A stretch of DNA of 64,000 bases from Virgibacillus_R byunsanensis (GTDB lineage: Bacteria; Bacillota; Bacilli; Bacillales; Amphibacillaceae): the NCBI RefSeq assembly GCF_042675965.1, contig NZ_JBHTKJ010000007.1, positions 124,001 to 188,000 on the forward strand, read 5' to 3'. Below, piece by piece: positions 7,239 through 15,718 of the stretch. Position 1 is the first letter of the stretch. Each line of letters begins with the position of its first letter. The position numbers and the translations under genes are program-made. The notes below the pieces were generated by a model that was not told the origin of the DNA, ran no database searches, and saw nothing but the letters and a program-made list of their open reading frames with translations.

Positions 7239-7745
7239 TTATTGCAAACACCAGAGCATATAGAATAGAACTGTTATACCAAGAGAAGTATTTCTCAATA
7301 GGGCTAACAGTTTTTTATTATATCGTTGTTGATTGAAATCTGCTTTTATATATAGTACCCCAACCATACATTCCAATGTTCGTTGCATTTGTTTTTCAAG
7401 ACTATGCTTGGAGACGGCTATCGGAATTATTTTCCCGTTTTTAAAGATGACAAGTGAACCGTTACTTGAAGATGCGTCTTGTACGACTTGTAATATGTGA
7501 TTATAGAAAATCCAATAACAATTTAAATCGTTCAGGGAATTGGTTAGGAAGGTGTAAATGTTCTTACTTTGGTTAATCGGAACCGGGACTTTTCGCTTGA
7601 TTCCCAGATGGTGCATTACAGCAGTTCTTCTACCTTCAAAAGTAGACCAGTTGTCTAAACAGGATGATTTGATAATTTGGATAGGTGTTTTCCGAAGAAC
7701 AATTGCTGATCTTTTTCCAATACAATCGTGTCATAATCGGGGTGC
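7239..7745 (-). pseudogene. comK: ComK-like competence transcription factor, frameshifted
   Basis: Minus-strand translation gives HPDYDTIVLEKDQQLFF in one frame and then, in another, RKTPIQIIKSSCLDNWSTFE, GRRTAVMHHLGIKRKVPVPI, NQSKNIYTFLT and FKNGKIIPIAVSKHSLEKQM. This follows the order of ComK blocks KPLQIVDRSC, GRKAGTYEV, VDPSNQIFLFPT and SNGKTMELPISYNSFENQV as I recall them for B. subtilis. ComK is the master activator of DNA-uptake genes. A frameshift near 7690-7705 and loss of the N-terminus break it. The 125-codon open frame from 7616 to 7239 is its surviving C-terminal part. Confidence 0.72.
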
Positions 7746-7901
7746 AGGTAATAGCGCTATGGTAGTTTATTTTGCGATATAGTCTGCTAGAATGGTTGTT
7801 ACGTTTGCTTCTCTTTTGCTCTTGTTGTTTATCTTCTATTTCATTTATATAATCGAAAAAACGCTTAAAAAGGTGGCATTTAATCAAATATTTTTCTCGG
7901 T

Positions 7902-7937
7902 AAAGGATAGTGACCTTGTACAGGCGCTATCCTTTTT
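7902..7937 (+). terminator. Intrinsic terminator-like hairpin
   Basis: AAAGGATAGTG pairs with CGCTATCCTTT around a short loop and is followed by a T run. The stem has one weak pair. Its T run faces the plus strand, but no intact plus-strand gene precedes it, so it may belong to lost neighbours. Confidence 0.6.
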
Positions 7938-8117
7938 AAATTTATCCCTAACTTCGATAAACAACAATCAAAATGGTATTTTCCAGCTAGGGTTTTCAAT
8001 TTTATGACACTTTTTTCATGGGAAATGGCATATTACGGCAAAATCCAGAAGTTTCGTATGATGACGATTTGTGGATCATAATCTATGATATTTAAAATAG
8101 ATTAAAGGGGAGAAACA

Positions 8118-8657
8118 ATGAACGAGGAAAGCAATAGGACGTTTGAAGAGATCTTTCAAACAAAATGAAATAAGAATTAACTACCATACAAGCTGAATAT
8201 TAACGACCCACATCGGGAATTTTACGTGGAGGGTTTATATGCGATGTGAATAGCAATAAAAAATATCCAATCAGACAAAGAACTACTTGCAACCTATTTT
8301 AACTACACCATTCGCAATCGCCTCATTGACTGCTTCGAAAGAAAACAAGAGAAGGTCACAATCTGGAAAGGATTTGCCACGAGGAAGTATGTGAAATAGA
8401 TAATGGCAAGCGTTTCGGATTATTGAAACTTCCTGTGGTTGATCCATCAGGTATCACCGTGTGATTTGAGTGAGAGTGAAGTCAAACCTAACCGGAAACA
8501 AATGAAAATGGATACAATTTTATATCATCGAAATAGGCCACTAAAAGACATTGCCCAGCAGGAAGGCGTAACAATTAATGCAGTGAAAAGCTGGGGAAGA
8601 CAGGTCAATTTGAAATTGAAGGATGAGGCAGAATATCTGGCAATGCCTAACAAATAA
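8118..8657 (+). pseudogene. Small sigma-70-like factor (region 2 and region 4 remnants), decayed
   Basis: Three frames together spell a small sigma-like protein: NEESNRTFEEIF, then LNINDPHREFYVEGLYAM (stop) IAIKNIQSDKELLATYFNYT and IRNRLIDCFERKQEKV. The end is YHRNRPLKDIAQQEGVTINA followed by VKSWGRQVNLKL. The first part resembles sigma region 2 and the last the helix-turn-helix of region 4, as in ComX/YvrI-type alternative sigma factors of Bacillaceae. An ATG with GGGGAG upstream remains at 8118. At least two frameshifts and an in-frame TGA inactivate it. It lies beside the broken comK. Confidence 0.7.
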
Positions 8658-8730
8658 ATCAAAGAACTCTCTCTCCTAGCATGGAGAATGATTTATAGGT
8701 AAATGCACATATAGGAAAGGATTAGAAATA

Positions 8731-9335
8731 GTGAATTACATAAAAGAGATCAACTTCTTTTACGATCAAATTAAACGAAACCAACTATCAGCATCAGCTG
8801 TTACGTAATGGCACGCACAAATGCATATTTACAACAAAGCAATGTGGACGGATTCATTTACCGTAGAAGCACCAGTCTTACGGTTGAAGTCAGGATTAAA
8901 AGAAAGTTCATTTAAACGAGCAAGAACAGAGCTAAACGAAAAAGGCTAGTATATCGAATGATTGGGGCTGGGTTGTGGATCAGGAAGCGGGCCAAGGAAC
9001 GGATCACTACAGGGACGGGCATGCGAACCACGGTATGGACCACCATACGGACCAAGACACGGACCGATTAATTAAACTAAATAAAGACGAAAGGAAACGA
9101 AATCAAACAAGACAAAATAATAATATAACTACAACAGATGCGTTCGTATTTTACCAAGAAAATTTTGAGGTATCAGTCCACAGTGTTGCATAGGGTTGAC
9201 GATATGGTTGAGTAGAGGCCATGAGACTAGCATTAGAACAGGGCAAAGCGAATTGGGTTATGTGAAGGAAGTATGGGTGAATAAAGGGATTATTAGTGTC
9301 GAAGCAGTGGAAGCGGGTAGAAGTGTAAAGAGTTA
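8731..9335 (+). pseudogene. DnaD-domain replication-type protein, decayed
   Basis: From GTG 8731 the translation reads MNYIKEINFFYDQIKRNQLS, then WHAQMHIYNKAMWTDSFTVE and LKSGLKESSFKRARTELNEK. This matches the N-terminal winged-helix part of phage-type DnaD-like replication proteins. A repetitive hydrophilic linker with DH/TD pairs (GTDHYRDGHANHG region, 8960-9070) and then DAFVFYQENFEV and EAMRLALEQGKANW follow, matching the start and end of the DnaD C-terminal domain. Stops after SASAVT and after LNEKG, and frameshifts near 8960, 9190 and 9260, break the gene. Such genes occur in prophages and chromosomal islands, but no other phage genes are seen here. Confidence 0.7.
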
Positions 9336-9453
9336 ATTCTGAAGAAACTTAGGAGACTTGGGATAGAAATGTAAAAAATCTGTTCTTAAATTAATCAAAA
9401 TTAAATATAATGTTATTAAACAAGGCAGATCATTTAAAATTACCAAAAGAGTA

Positions 9454-9482
9454 TTGACAATATTCTGAATTATTGTTATATT
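9454..9482 (+). promoter_or_regulatory. Sigma-A promoter
   Basis: TTGACA (9454-9459) and TATATT (9477-9482) are separated by exactly 17 bases, close to the vegetative consensus. Transcription should start near 9489 and read into the structured leader ahead of the opine-dehydrogenase operon. Confidence 0.8.
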
Positions 9483-9489
9483 ACAAATA

Positions 9490-9612
9490 TAAAATAACTG
9501 TTTAATCTATTAGACTTCTCTGTGAAGGGGAGCTAATCATAGATAAAAGCCAGTTATATGGATAGAGGATGTGTTTTTTTGCGTATCCTCTGTTAATATA
9601 ATTGGCTTTTTT
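9490..9612 (+). ncRNA. Structured leader RNA with terminator; candidate riboswitch/attenuator or sRNA
   Basis: Immediately after a strong promoter there is no ORF but a set of nested pairings. ATAACTG (9494-9500) is complementary to CAGTTAT (9551-9557) and would close a domain containing ATCTATTAG/CTAATCATAGAT and a small hairpin CTTCTC-TGTGAA-GGGGAG (about 9515-9532). Its closing strand is also the 5' arm of a long terminator (9545-9570 with 9585-9610, followed by T6). The two structures exclude each other, the usual logic of a terminator-type riboswitch. The first gene, at 9883, follows 270 AT-rich bases. It matches no riboswitch class I can recall. It could instead be a free small RNA. Confidence 0.6.
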
Positions 9613-9882
9613 AATACAAAATCTAATTATAATCTAATTATCTATTAGGAATATATTTACAATAATTTATATTAATAATTACTTAATAATATTAATAGAA
9701 ATTGATCTCAAACTAATATTTCCGAACTTCTAAAGCTCTTATTTGGTATCTCCAAATGCGGAATTTTATACATTTTAATATACGTAATATGACAATGTTG
9801 TTAACTTTACCAAAATTTAAGTTCATAACTTTATTAGTTTAATAAAGGTCAATTTTTAAGGTTTTATGAGGGAGGTAGTATA

Positions 9883-11016
9883 GTGCTGAACAACTTAAAT
9901 AATGGGTCAAAAATATGTGTTATAGGAGCTGGAAATGGAGGATTAGCAGCAGCAGCAGATTTAACTATAAGAGGAAATAAAGTTACACTTTTTGAATTAC
10001 CTGAGTTTGAGCATACGCTTACAGATATAAAAAAAATTGGTGGACTATATTTAGAAACAATGGAAAGTTCAAATTTATTAGGTGGTTATGCAAACCTCTA
10101 TAAAATCACAAATAAAATAGAAGATGCATTGGAAGAATCAGAAATTGTATTAATTATTGTACCAGCATTTGCGCATAGAAGAATTGCTGAGGTATGTGCA
10201 AAACATCTTAAAAGAGAACATATAGTGGTTTTAGCACCAAGTAATATGGGTGGAAGTATAGAATTTTATAACTCTATAATAGAGAACGGAGGTGAAAAAG
10301 ATGTTATCATTTCTGAATTTGAATGTATGATGTATGCATGTCGAAAAATAAAATCAGATACTGTATATATTAGGGGTTATAAATATAATCTCGGTTTTTC
10401 TACATTCCCTTCATCACAAACAGACAAAGTCTTTAACAAAGTTAAAAATATATACCCAGAAATTATAAAAAGAAATAACGTTTTAGAAACAGGTATGTCT
10501 AACTGTAATCCAATTCTACATGTTCCCATTCTCTTATTTAATTTAAGTTTAATTGATAATAAAATTAATACACTCATGTATCATGAAGCATTCACTAACT
10601 CCATAGGCAATATTATAACTAGATTAGATGAAGAACGTTGTTCACTGAACAATACCACTAAAGATATCAACTTAGTTTCACTGAAAAATGTGATTAAATG
10701 TTGGTACTCTCATCAGGGTGCTAGAGGTACATCTTTTGTTGAAATAGTTGGAAAGAATCCTATTTATTATGCAAGTAAATTGCCCAGTAGTTTAAACCAT
10801 AGGTACATTACAGAAGATGTACCTTTTGGATTGATTCCAATGCTATCATTTTTAAAAAAATTTGAGGGAAAATCTAGAAATATTCAATCTCTTGTGGATC
10901 TAGTATGTGTAACTACCGGTAATGATTATTACCAAAATGCTCGAACAATAGGTACTCTTAAATTAGAAGGAATGAGCAAGAAAGAGATAATAAGTTATGT
11001 TAAAAATCGTGCTTAA
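9883..11016 (+). CDS. NAD/NADP-dependent octopine/opine dehydrogenase family protein
   Basis: This 377-residue cytoplasmic protein begins with a Rossmann dinucleotide motif, KICVIGAGNGGLAAAADL (GAGNGG at about residues 15-20). It continues with the 6-phosphogluconate-dehydrogenase-like C-terminal domain of opine dehydrogenases, including NCNPILHVPILLFN around residue 207. The family reversibly couples an amino acid to a 2-keto acid. In a catabolic operon it would cleave an opine-type N-(carboxyalkyl)amino acid. Start GTG 9883 with GGGAGG at 9870-9875. TAXI-TRAP transporter genes follow 60 bases downstream, suggesting the substrate is imported by that transporter. The precise substrate is unknown. 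Confidence 0.8.
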   Translation: MLNNLNNGSKICVIGAGNGGLAAAADLTIRGNKVTLFELPEFEHTLTDIKKIGGLYLETMESSNLLGGYANLYKITNKIEDALEESEIVLIIVPAFAHRRIAEVCAKHLKREHIVVLAPSNMGGSIEFYNSIIENGGEKDVIISEFECMMYACRKIKSDTVYIRGYKYNLGFSTFPSSQTDKVFNKVKNIYPEIIKRNNVLETGMSNCNPILHVPILLFNLSLIDNKINTLMYHEAFTNSIGNIITRLDEERCSLNNTTKDINLVSLKNVIKCWYSHQGARGTSFVEIVGKNPIYYASKLPSSLNHRYITEDVPFGLIPMLSFLKKFEGKSRNIQSLVDLVCVTTGNDYYQNARTIGTLKLEGMSKKEIISYVKNRA

Positions 11017-11079
11017 TTATTAATTAGATAGATGTTGTATAGTGTTAACAATAAATTAAAATTTTAGGAGGTCATGGAT

Positions 11080-12078
11080 TTGAAAAAACAAGGACTTTTT
11101 TGGATTTCTATGTTGGCCACTTTTTTTCTATTAGTGGGCTGTCAGTCTGATGAGGCTGGATCTGATGAAATTGGTGATGTAAAGATGGTTACAGGTGATC
11201 AAGCAGGGTCATGGATTACTATTGGTGCAGGAATTGCAGATGGAGCTAATGACTATTTTGAAGGTTTTCCAATTACAGCAACTCCGGGACCTGGATCTGT
11301 CGGAAATCCTGCAACTGTTTCAACTGGTGAAGCTGATATTGGAATGTCCTATCCACCATTTCTCTTAGAAGCCAAAGCTGGTAATGAACCATTTGAAGAG
11401 AAAATGACTAATCTTAGAGCTGTTGCGGCCTTGACTCAAACTGTTGTACATTTATATCAAAATGCAGACATGGATGCAAAATCTGTAGAAGGACTTATTT
11501 CTGATAAAACACAAATGACCCTAGGCGTTCCGCCAGCAGGGCAGGGAAGTAATTATATATCTCAAATTGTCTTTTCATCCTTAGGTATTGAAGATGCTGA
11601 AAAGGAATTGGAACAGTGGGGCGCAAGTATCTATTATGGAAGTGGAACTGACTTGGTAGGTGGGTGGAAAGACCGACATGTGGATGCAGTGATGAGTACA
11701 TATAACATACCTGCTTCTGCAGTAGAAGAGTCATTAACTGCAAGAGAAGGAAAGATTATGGATATGGGGTCAAGCTTAGTAGATATATTGGTTGAAGAAA
11801 GGGGATTTACGGAATTTACTATTCCATCTGGGACTTATACAGGTCAAGATAATGAAGTTCATACTGTAAGTTTACCTATTGTTTTGTTTGCAAGAGAAGA
11901 TACACCCGACGAAGTTATTTATAATTTAACGAAATCTATTTATGAAAATAAGGAGTCTTTGGAAGGGGTTCATAACTCATTCAGTAATTTTAATCCTGAA
12001 AATATGGCTACAGGTTTAGGAATTCAAGTTCACTCTGGTGCAGAGGAATTTTATACTGAAATGGGATTAATGGATTAA
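11080..12078 (+). CDS. TAXI-family TRAP transporter substrate-binding lipoprotein
   Basis: This 332-residue lipoprotein has a signal ending FFLLVGC, so the lipidated cysteine is residue 21. The mature part has the TAXI pattern: KMVTGDQAGSWITIGAGIAD near the N-terminus and PGPGSVGNPATVSTGEADIG soon after. It captures a carboxylate or amino-acid-like solute outside the membrane for the fused TRAP permease that follows. TTG 11080 is chosen because AGGAGG at 11066-11071 is 8 bases upstream, whereas the in-frame ATG 11074 is almost touching it. A terminator-like hairpin separates it from the permease gene. Confidence 0.88.
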   Translation: MKKQGLFWISMLATFFLLVGCQSDEAGSDEIGDVKMVTGDQAGSWITIGAGIADGANDYFEGFPITATPGPGSVGNPATVSTGEADIGMSYPPFLLEAKAGNEPFEEKMTNLRAVAALTQTVVHLYQNADMDAKSVEGLISDKTQMTLGVPPAGQGSNYISQIVFSSLGIEDAEKELEQWGASIYYGSGTDLVGGWKDRHVDAVMSTYNIPASAVEESLTAREGKIMDMGSSLVDILVEERGFTEFTIPSGTYTGQDNEVHTVSLPIVLFAREDTPDEVIYNLTKSIYENKESLEGVHNSFSNFNPENMATGLGIQVHSGAEEFYTEMGLMD

Positions 12079-12100
12079 TGGGTTAAGAGGATTGATTGAG

Positions 12101-12137
12101 TTAGGGGAAAGTATATCTATTACTTTCCCCTAAAAAA
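12101..12137 (+). terminator. Intercistronic attenuator hairpin between TRAP binding protein and permease
   Basis: TTAGGGGAAAGTA (12101-12113) pairs perfectly with TACTTTCCCCTAA (12121-12133) and is followed by AAAAT rather than a long T run. It is well placed to protect the upstream binding-protein mRNA or to reduce read-through into the permease, giving binding protein in excess. Confidence 0.7.
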
Positions 12138-12160
12138 TATAAAGTTTAGGAGGTAAATAG

Positions 12161-14098
12161 ATGGCAAAAGGCACTGAAAATGGGAAAATGAGGAAATTAC
12201 ACGGTTTTACAAGAATTTATGCGTTCATCATAGGTGTTAGCCTCACTCTTATAACATTTTACACAGCTTTTGAAGGCGTCTTCCTCCCAATGATTCAAAG
12301 ATCAATCCATTTAAACCTAATACTTGCTCTTGTATTCTTATGGTTTCCTGCTAGACAAAACAAATCACCTAGAGACAGACCATCAGTCTTAGATTATACA
12401 TTATCAATATTATCAATCCTTAGTCTATTCTGGACTTTATTTAATCATCCACGTTTTTTAACACGAATTTTATTTTACTCAGACTTAAGTTTACTTGATA
12501 TGATGTCTGGAATAATAATTATTGTTCTGACTATAGAAGCAGGAAGACGAACTATGGGATGGGTATTAACTAGCCTTTCATTAATTTTTATTTGTTACGG
12601 ATTATTTGGTCAATATATGCCTTCAATACTTTCTCACTCTGGATTAGGTATTCAGGATCTTGTTGAAATCATGTACTATTCTGGAGATGGTTTATTTGGC
12701 TCTTTAATGGGTTTATCTGCAACTATTTTATTCTCATTTATTGCATTTGGTACATTCTTGCAGGGAACAAATACTGACCGATACTATATGGATATTAGTT
12801 TGGCAATAGCAGGGAATAAAGCTGGTGGTCCCGCAAAAGTATCAGTGCTTAGTAGTGCTGCAATGGGGAGTATTTCGGGTAGTACTATGGCAAATGTAGT
12901 TACTACTGGTACATTAACAATACCATTAATGAAAAAAACTGGTTATAAGCCTCATGAAGCAGGTGCAATAGAAACAGTAGCATCAGCTGCAGGACAAATA
13001 ACACCTCCAATTATGGGAACAGGAGCTTTTTTGATGGCAGAAGTAATAGGTGTAAAATATCTAGACATTATGATGGTATCTATTATTCCAGCATTGATTT
13101 TTTTTACGACAATTTGGTTTTTTATAGATGCTAAGGCTAGAAAGAAGGGGATTTCTGGTTTAGATAAGAATGAAACGCCTGATCTGAAAAAAAGTATAAT
13201 AAGAAGTTGGCATTTATTCTTACCTATAGTTATTCTAGTGATTATGCTTTTAAATAATTTCACACCATTTATTGCTGGTAGTGTAACGACAATATTAATA
13301 TTTATAATGGCTATGCTACGAAAAGAAACAAGAATGGGGATTAAAAAATTATTTCTAATTATAGAGAAATGTTCTATAAATATGATGATGATTACAGGAA
13401 TTATTGCGTGTGCTGCAATAATCGTAGCGGTTATAAACCAAACCGGTATGATGATGAAGTCAACTTCTATTATATTAAGTCTGTCCGGTGGCAGCTTAAT
13501 TATAACCATATTACTATTAGCACTCCTGTCATACATTTTGGGGATGGGACTACCGGTTGTAACAGCTTATTTAATATTAGCAGCTCTAGGAGCACCAGCT
13601 TTAATTGAATTAGGAATTCCGGCATTAGCAGCTCATTTAACTATTTTCTGGTTTTCACAATTATCTACTATAACACCACCAGTTTGTATGACAGCCTTTG
13701 CAGCAGCAGCTATTGCAAAAGCAAATCCGATGAGAACAGGATTTAATGCATTAAAAATCGGAACACCATTTTACCTAGTACCAATATTATTTTTGTTCAC
13801 AGATATATTAACTGGTAATTGGTTGACAGGTATAATTGTAGGAATTTCTGCAATGTCTGCATTATATATGTTTAGTGGCAGCACTGAAGGTTATTTATTT
13901 GGCCAAGCAAATAAATATGTTAGATCACTAGGAATGCTTGGATTTTTATGTATATTTTCGTCAACATTCAATTTATTTAGTTTAATAGAGTCTTTAATTA
14001 TATTAAGTATTGGTATACTTATTTCCCTAGCAATTTGGGTTTATCAAGCAAAAAATAACAGTAGAACATCTAATCATAAAATTGAACATATAGGTTAA
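12161..14098 (+). CDS. TRAP transporter permease, fused small and large subunits
   Basis: This 645-residue membrane protein is rich in hydrophobic segments from end to end. The first ~170 residues correspond to the 4-helix DctQ-like part. The remainder is the DctM-like transporter, with GPAKVSVLSSAAMGSISGST and AGQITPPIMGTGAFLMAEVI repeated in a related form as WFSQLSTITPPVCMTAFAAA. Fused 4TM/12TM permeases are the usual partners of TAXI binding proteins. They import the solute with sodium or proton coupling. AGGAGGT precedes ATG 12161. It belongs to the operon that starts at 9883. Confidence 0.92.
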   Translation: MAKGTENGKMRKLHGFTRIYAFIIGVSLTLITFYTAFEGVFLPMIQRSIHLNLILALVFLWFPARQNKSPRDRPSVLDYTLSILSILSLFWTLFNHPRFLTRILFYSDLSLLDMMSGIIIIVLTIEAGRRTMGWVLTSLSLIFICYGLFGQYMPSILSHSGLGIQDLVEIMYYSGDGLFGSLMGLSATILFSFIAFGTFLQGTNTDRYYMDISLAIAGNKAGGPAKVSVLSSAAMGSISGSTMANVVTTGTLTIPLMKKTGYKPHEAGAIETVASAAGQITPPIMGTGAFLMAEVIGVKYLDIMMVSIIPALIFFTTIWFFIDAKARKKGISGLDKNETPDLKKSIIRSWHLFLPIVILVIMLLNNFTPFIAGSVTTILIFIMAMLRKETRMGIKKLFLIIEKCSINMMMITGIIACAAIIVAVINQTGMMMKSTSIILSLSGGSLIITILLLALLSYILGMGLPVVTAYLILAALGAPALIELGIPALAAHLTIFWFSQLSTITPPVCMTAFAAAAIAKANPMRTGFNALKIGTPFYLVPILFLFTDILTGNWLTGIIVGISAMSALYMFSGSTEGYLFGQANKYVRSLGMLGFLCIFSSTFNLFSLIESLIILSIGILISLAIWVYQAKNNSRTSNHKIEHIG

Positions 14099-14218
14099 GT
14101 ATAATCGTTAATAAGAGGATGTAATAGTTACATCAAGTACGTTGTTTAATAAAAAGTAGAATTGATTTTAGATAGAGTGATAAGAATCTAGATAATATTA
14201 GAGGGGAGACGATGAATT

Positions 14219-15181
14219 ATGAAAATTATTGATGCGTTTGTTACTGCAGAGTCGATTGTGAAGAAACATTTGGCTATAAAGCCTAACGAAGAAGTTGTTC
14301 TAGTAGCTGACTCTGAAACTGATATGGAGATTGTTTATACCTTAGCTGGGGTTATTAAATCAGTAGGAGCAGATTATACAATAGCTATTATGCCTAATAG
14401 AGACCATTCTAATTCTGCAATGATGACTAAATTTATAGATAAAGGTCTAGAAGCAGCTGACGTTCTTATTGGGGTTACAAAAGCCTCGGGTGCTCCATGT
14501 TATTCAGCAGTAGCACAGCAAATGTTTTATGATGGTAAAATTCGAACAATGTCGATGGTTTTTAGGAACTTGAATCACTTTACAAAAGGTGGAGCTACTG
14601 CTGACTATGACGAAATAGTCAAAAATGCTGATAGGCTTGCTGATATATGGAGGAATGGAAAGGAGATTCATGTTACGAGTAAAAAAGGTACTGATTTAAG
14701 GGCTCCAATTGTAAAAGAAAGAGTCAGGATTGAAAATGGATTTGCAACCAAAGTAGGTGATGAATGTGCCTTTTCAGATGGTGAAGTTTTTATGTATCCT
14801 GTTGCTGGAGTCGACGGAATAGCTGTTATTGATGGACCAATTTATCGATTTGGTTTGCCAGAAGATATAATGAAAATAAAAGTAAATGAAGGAAAAGCAA
14901 TATCTATAGAGGGAAATGGAGATGCTGTTAACCAACTAAAAGAGATTGTTTTTTCCGTAGAAAATGCAGAAAATTTTGCTGAACTTGCTATAGGATTAAA
15001 CCCATGCTCTTTAATAAATGGAGATTTTGAAGAAGAGAAGAAAGCACTTGGAAATGTTCATTTTGCGTTAGGGAAAACACCTGTAGTATATAGTGCTATT
15101 CACATGGATTTAATCATGAGAGAAGGAACAGTGGAAATTGATAATAAATTAGTTCTGAAAGATGGAAAATTAATGATTTAA
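14219..15181 (+). CDS. M29 aminopeptidase-like / NicX-like metallo-enzyme
   Basis: This 320-residue protein resembles the thermophilic aminopeptidase (M29) fold family that also includes 2,5-dihydroxypyridine 5,6-dioxygenase NicX. The C-terminal region carries the likely metal ligands: AELAIGLNP, then EEEKKALGNVHFALG and YSAIHMDLIM. The N-terminal region (AIKPNEEVVLVADSETDMEI) fits the group. It follows the TRAP permease by 120 bases on the same strand, with GAGGGGAG upstream of ATG 14219. Its role is probably processing of the imported compound. Whether it is a peptidase or another hydrolase/dioxygenase cannot be decided from sequence. Confidence 0.7.
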   Translation: MKIIDAFVTAESIVKKHLAIKPNEEVVLVADSETDMEIVYTLAGVIKSVGADYTIAIMPNRDHSNSAMMTKFIDKGLEAADVLIGVTKASGAPCYSAVAQQMFYDGKIRTMSMVFRNLNHFTKGGATADYDEIVKNADRLADIWRNGKEIHVTSKKGTDLRAPIVKERVRIENGFATKVGDECAFSDGEVFMYPVAGVDGIAVIDGPIYRFGLPEDIMKIKVNEGKAISIEGNGDAVNQLKEIVFSVENAENFAELAIGLNPCSLINGDFEEEKKALGNVHFALGKTPVVYSAIHMDLIMREGTVEIDNKLVLKDGKLMI

Positions 15182-15338
15182 TTATTCGTTATACAAGTTA
15201 TGAGTAAAGCTTTGGTGACACAGGTTACAGTACTGAAATAGTGTTTATTTAGATGATAAGCATTTCGGGTTTTTCAAAGGATATGGAAAGTAATAAAACA
15301 CATTTATAAATTGCAATGTAATAATAGGAGATGATTTA

Positions 15339-15413
15339 ATGTCTGACTTAGAATTTTCTGTTGAAGGGTCTGTTGGAATTATCAAGTTAAAGAAGCATGG
15401 GGACGGTTCATAA
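15339..15413 (+). pseudogene. N-terminal stub of an enoyl-CoA hydratase/isomerase gene, cut by REP/IS91-like DNA
   Basis: A good ribosome binding site (AGGAG) and ATG 15339 start the peptide MSDLEFSVEGSVGIIKL, a standard crotonase N-terminus that should continue NRP...NAL. Instead the frame runs into a REP half (15392-15409) and stops at TAA 15411 after 24 codons. No further crotonase sequence appears on the far side of the IS91-like element. The gene was therefore lost by insertion plus deletion. It may once have worked with the thiolase and CoA-transferase genes at 17.8-20.3 kb. Confidence 0.65.
15392..15409. repeat. REP half-site used as IS91-like target
   Basis: GAAGCATGGGGACGGTTC is the left half of the REP palindrome found intact at 55068-55094. 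Its last four bases are GAAC on the minus strand and directly abut the end of the IS91-like element. The right half was not found after the element. Confidence 0.8.
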
Positions 15414-15439
15414 AGGGGACAATCGGAAGTTTAGCGCGG

Positions 15440-15484
15440 AAGAAGGCACAATTAGCGGATATAATCTGCTAATTGTGCCTTCTT
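15440..15484. repeat. Subterminal hairpin of the IS91-like element (presumed ori end)
   Basis: AAGAAGGCACAATTAGC (15440-15456) and GCTAATTGTGCCTTCTT (15468-15484) form a perfect 17-bp stem with an 11-base loop. The related copy at 27377-27423 has a different lower stem (CAACGAG/CTCGTTG) that still pairs perfectly. Paired substitutions argue that the structure is selected. It may also terminate transcription. Confidence 0.75.
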
Positions 15485-15718
15485 TAAATTATATGTATCT
15501 AATAACGCAAAATTTTTGATTGCCCTAGAAGAATAAAGTCACGGGAGTAGTGCGTCCCCCTTGGGGTTTCAATATTTTACTTTCCCTTTAAATTTCTTTT
15601 TTCTCTTTGTATCGTCTATAATAAAGCATTTCAACATCACTGAAAATAGTATTTTGGTTATACCTCCCAGCTCCCCACTGAAGAGGCTTTTAAAAAGAGA
15701 TATGAAATTTCTTTTATA

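Noticed and set aside
7239..7616. LytTR DNA-binding domain for the 125-codon minus-strand frame
   Set aside because: The NGK..P.S segment first suggested LytTR, but the order of blocks across the frameshift matches ComK much better.
7792..8007. 71-codon plus-strand ORF with a hydrophobic start
   Set aside because: It has no ribosome binding site, no recognisable family, and spans the hairpin at 7902-7937. It lies in a region of decayed genes.
8731..9335. Prophage or plasmid replication region
   Set aside because: Only one decayed DnaD-type gene is present, with no integrase, capsid, terminase or attachment-site pair, so a prophage cannot be supported.
12952..13536. 194-codon minus-strand ORF
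   Set aside because: It is the antisense shadow of the hydrophobic TRAP permease gene and has no ribosome binding site. Its Ile/Pro/Ala-rich composition is typical of such shadows.
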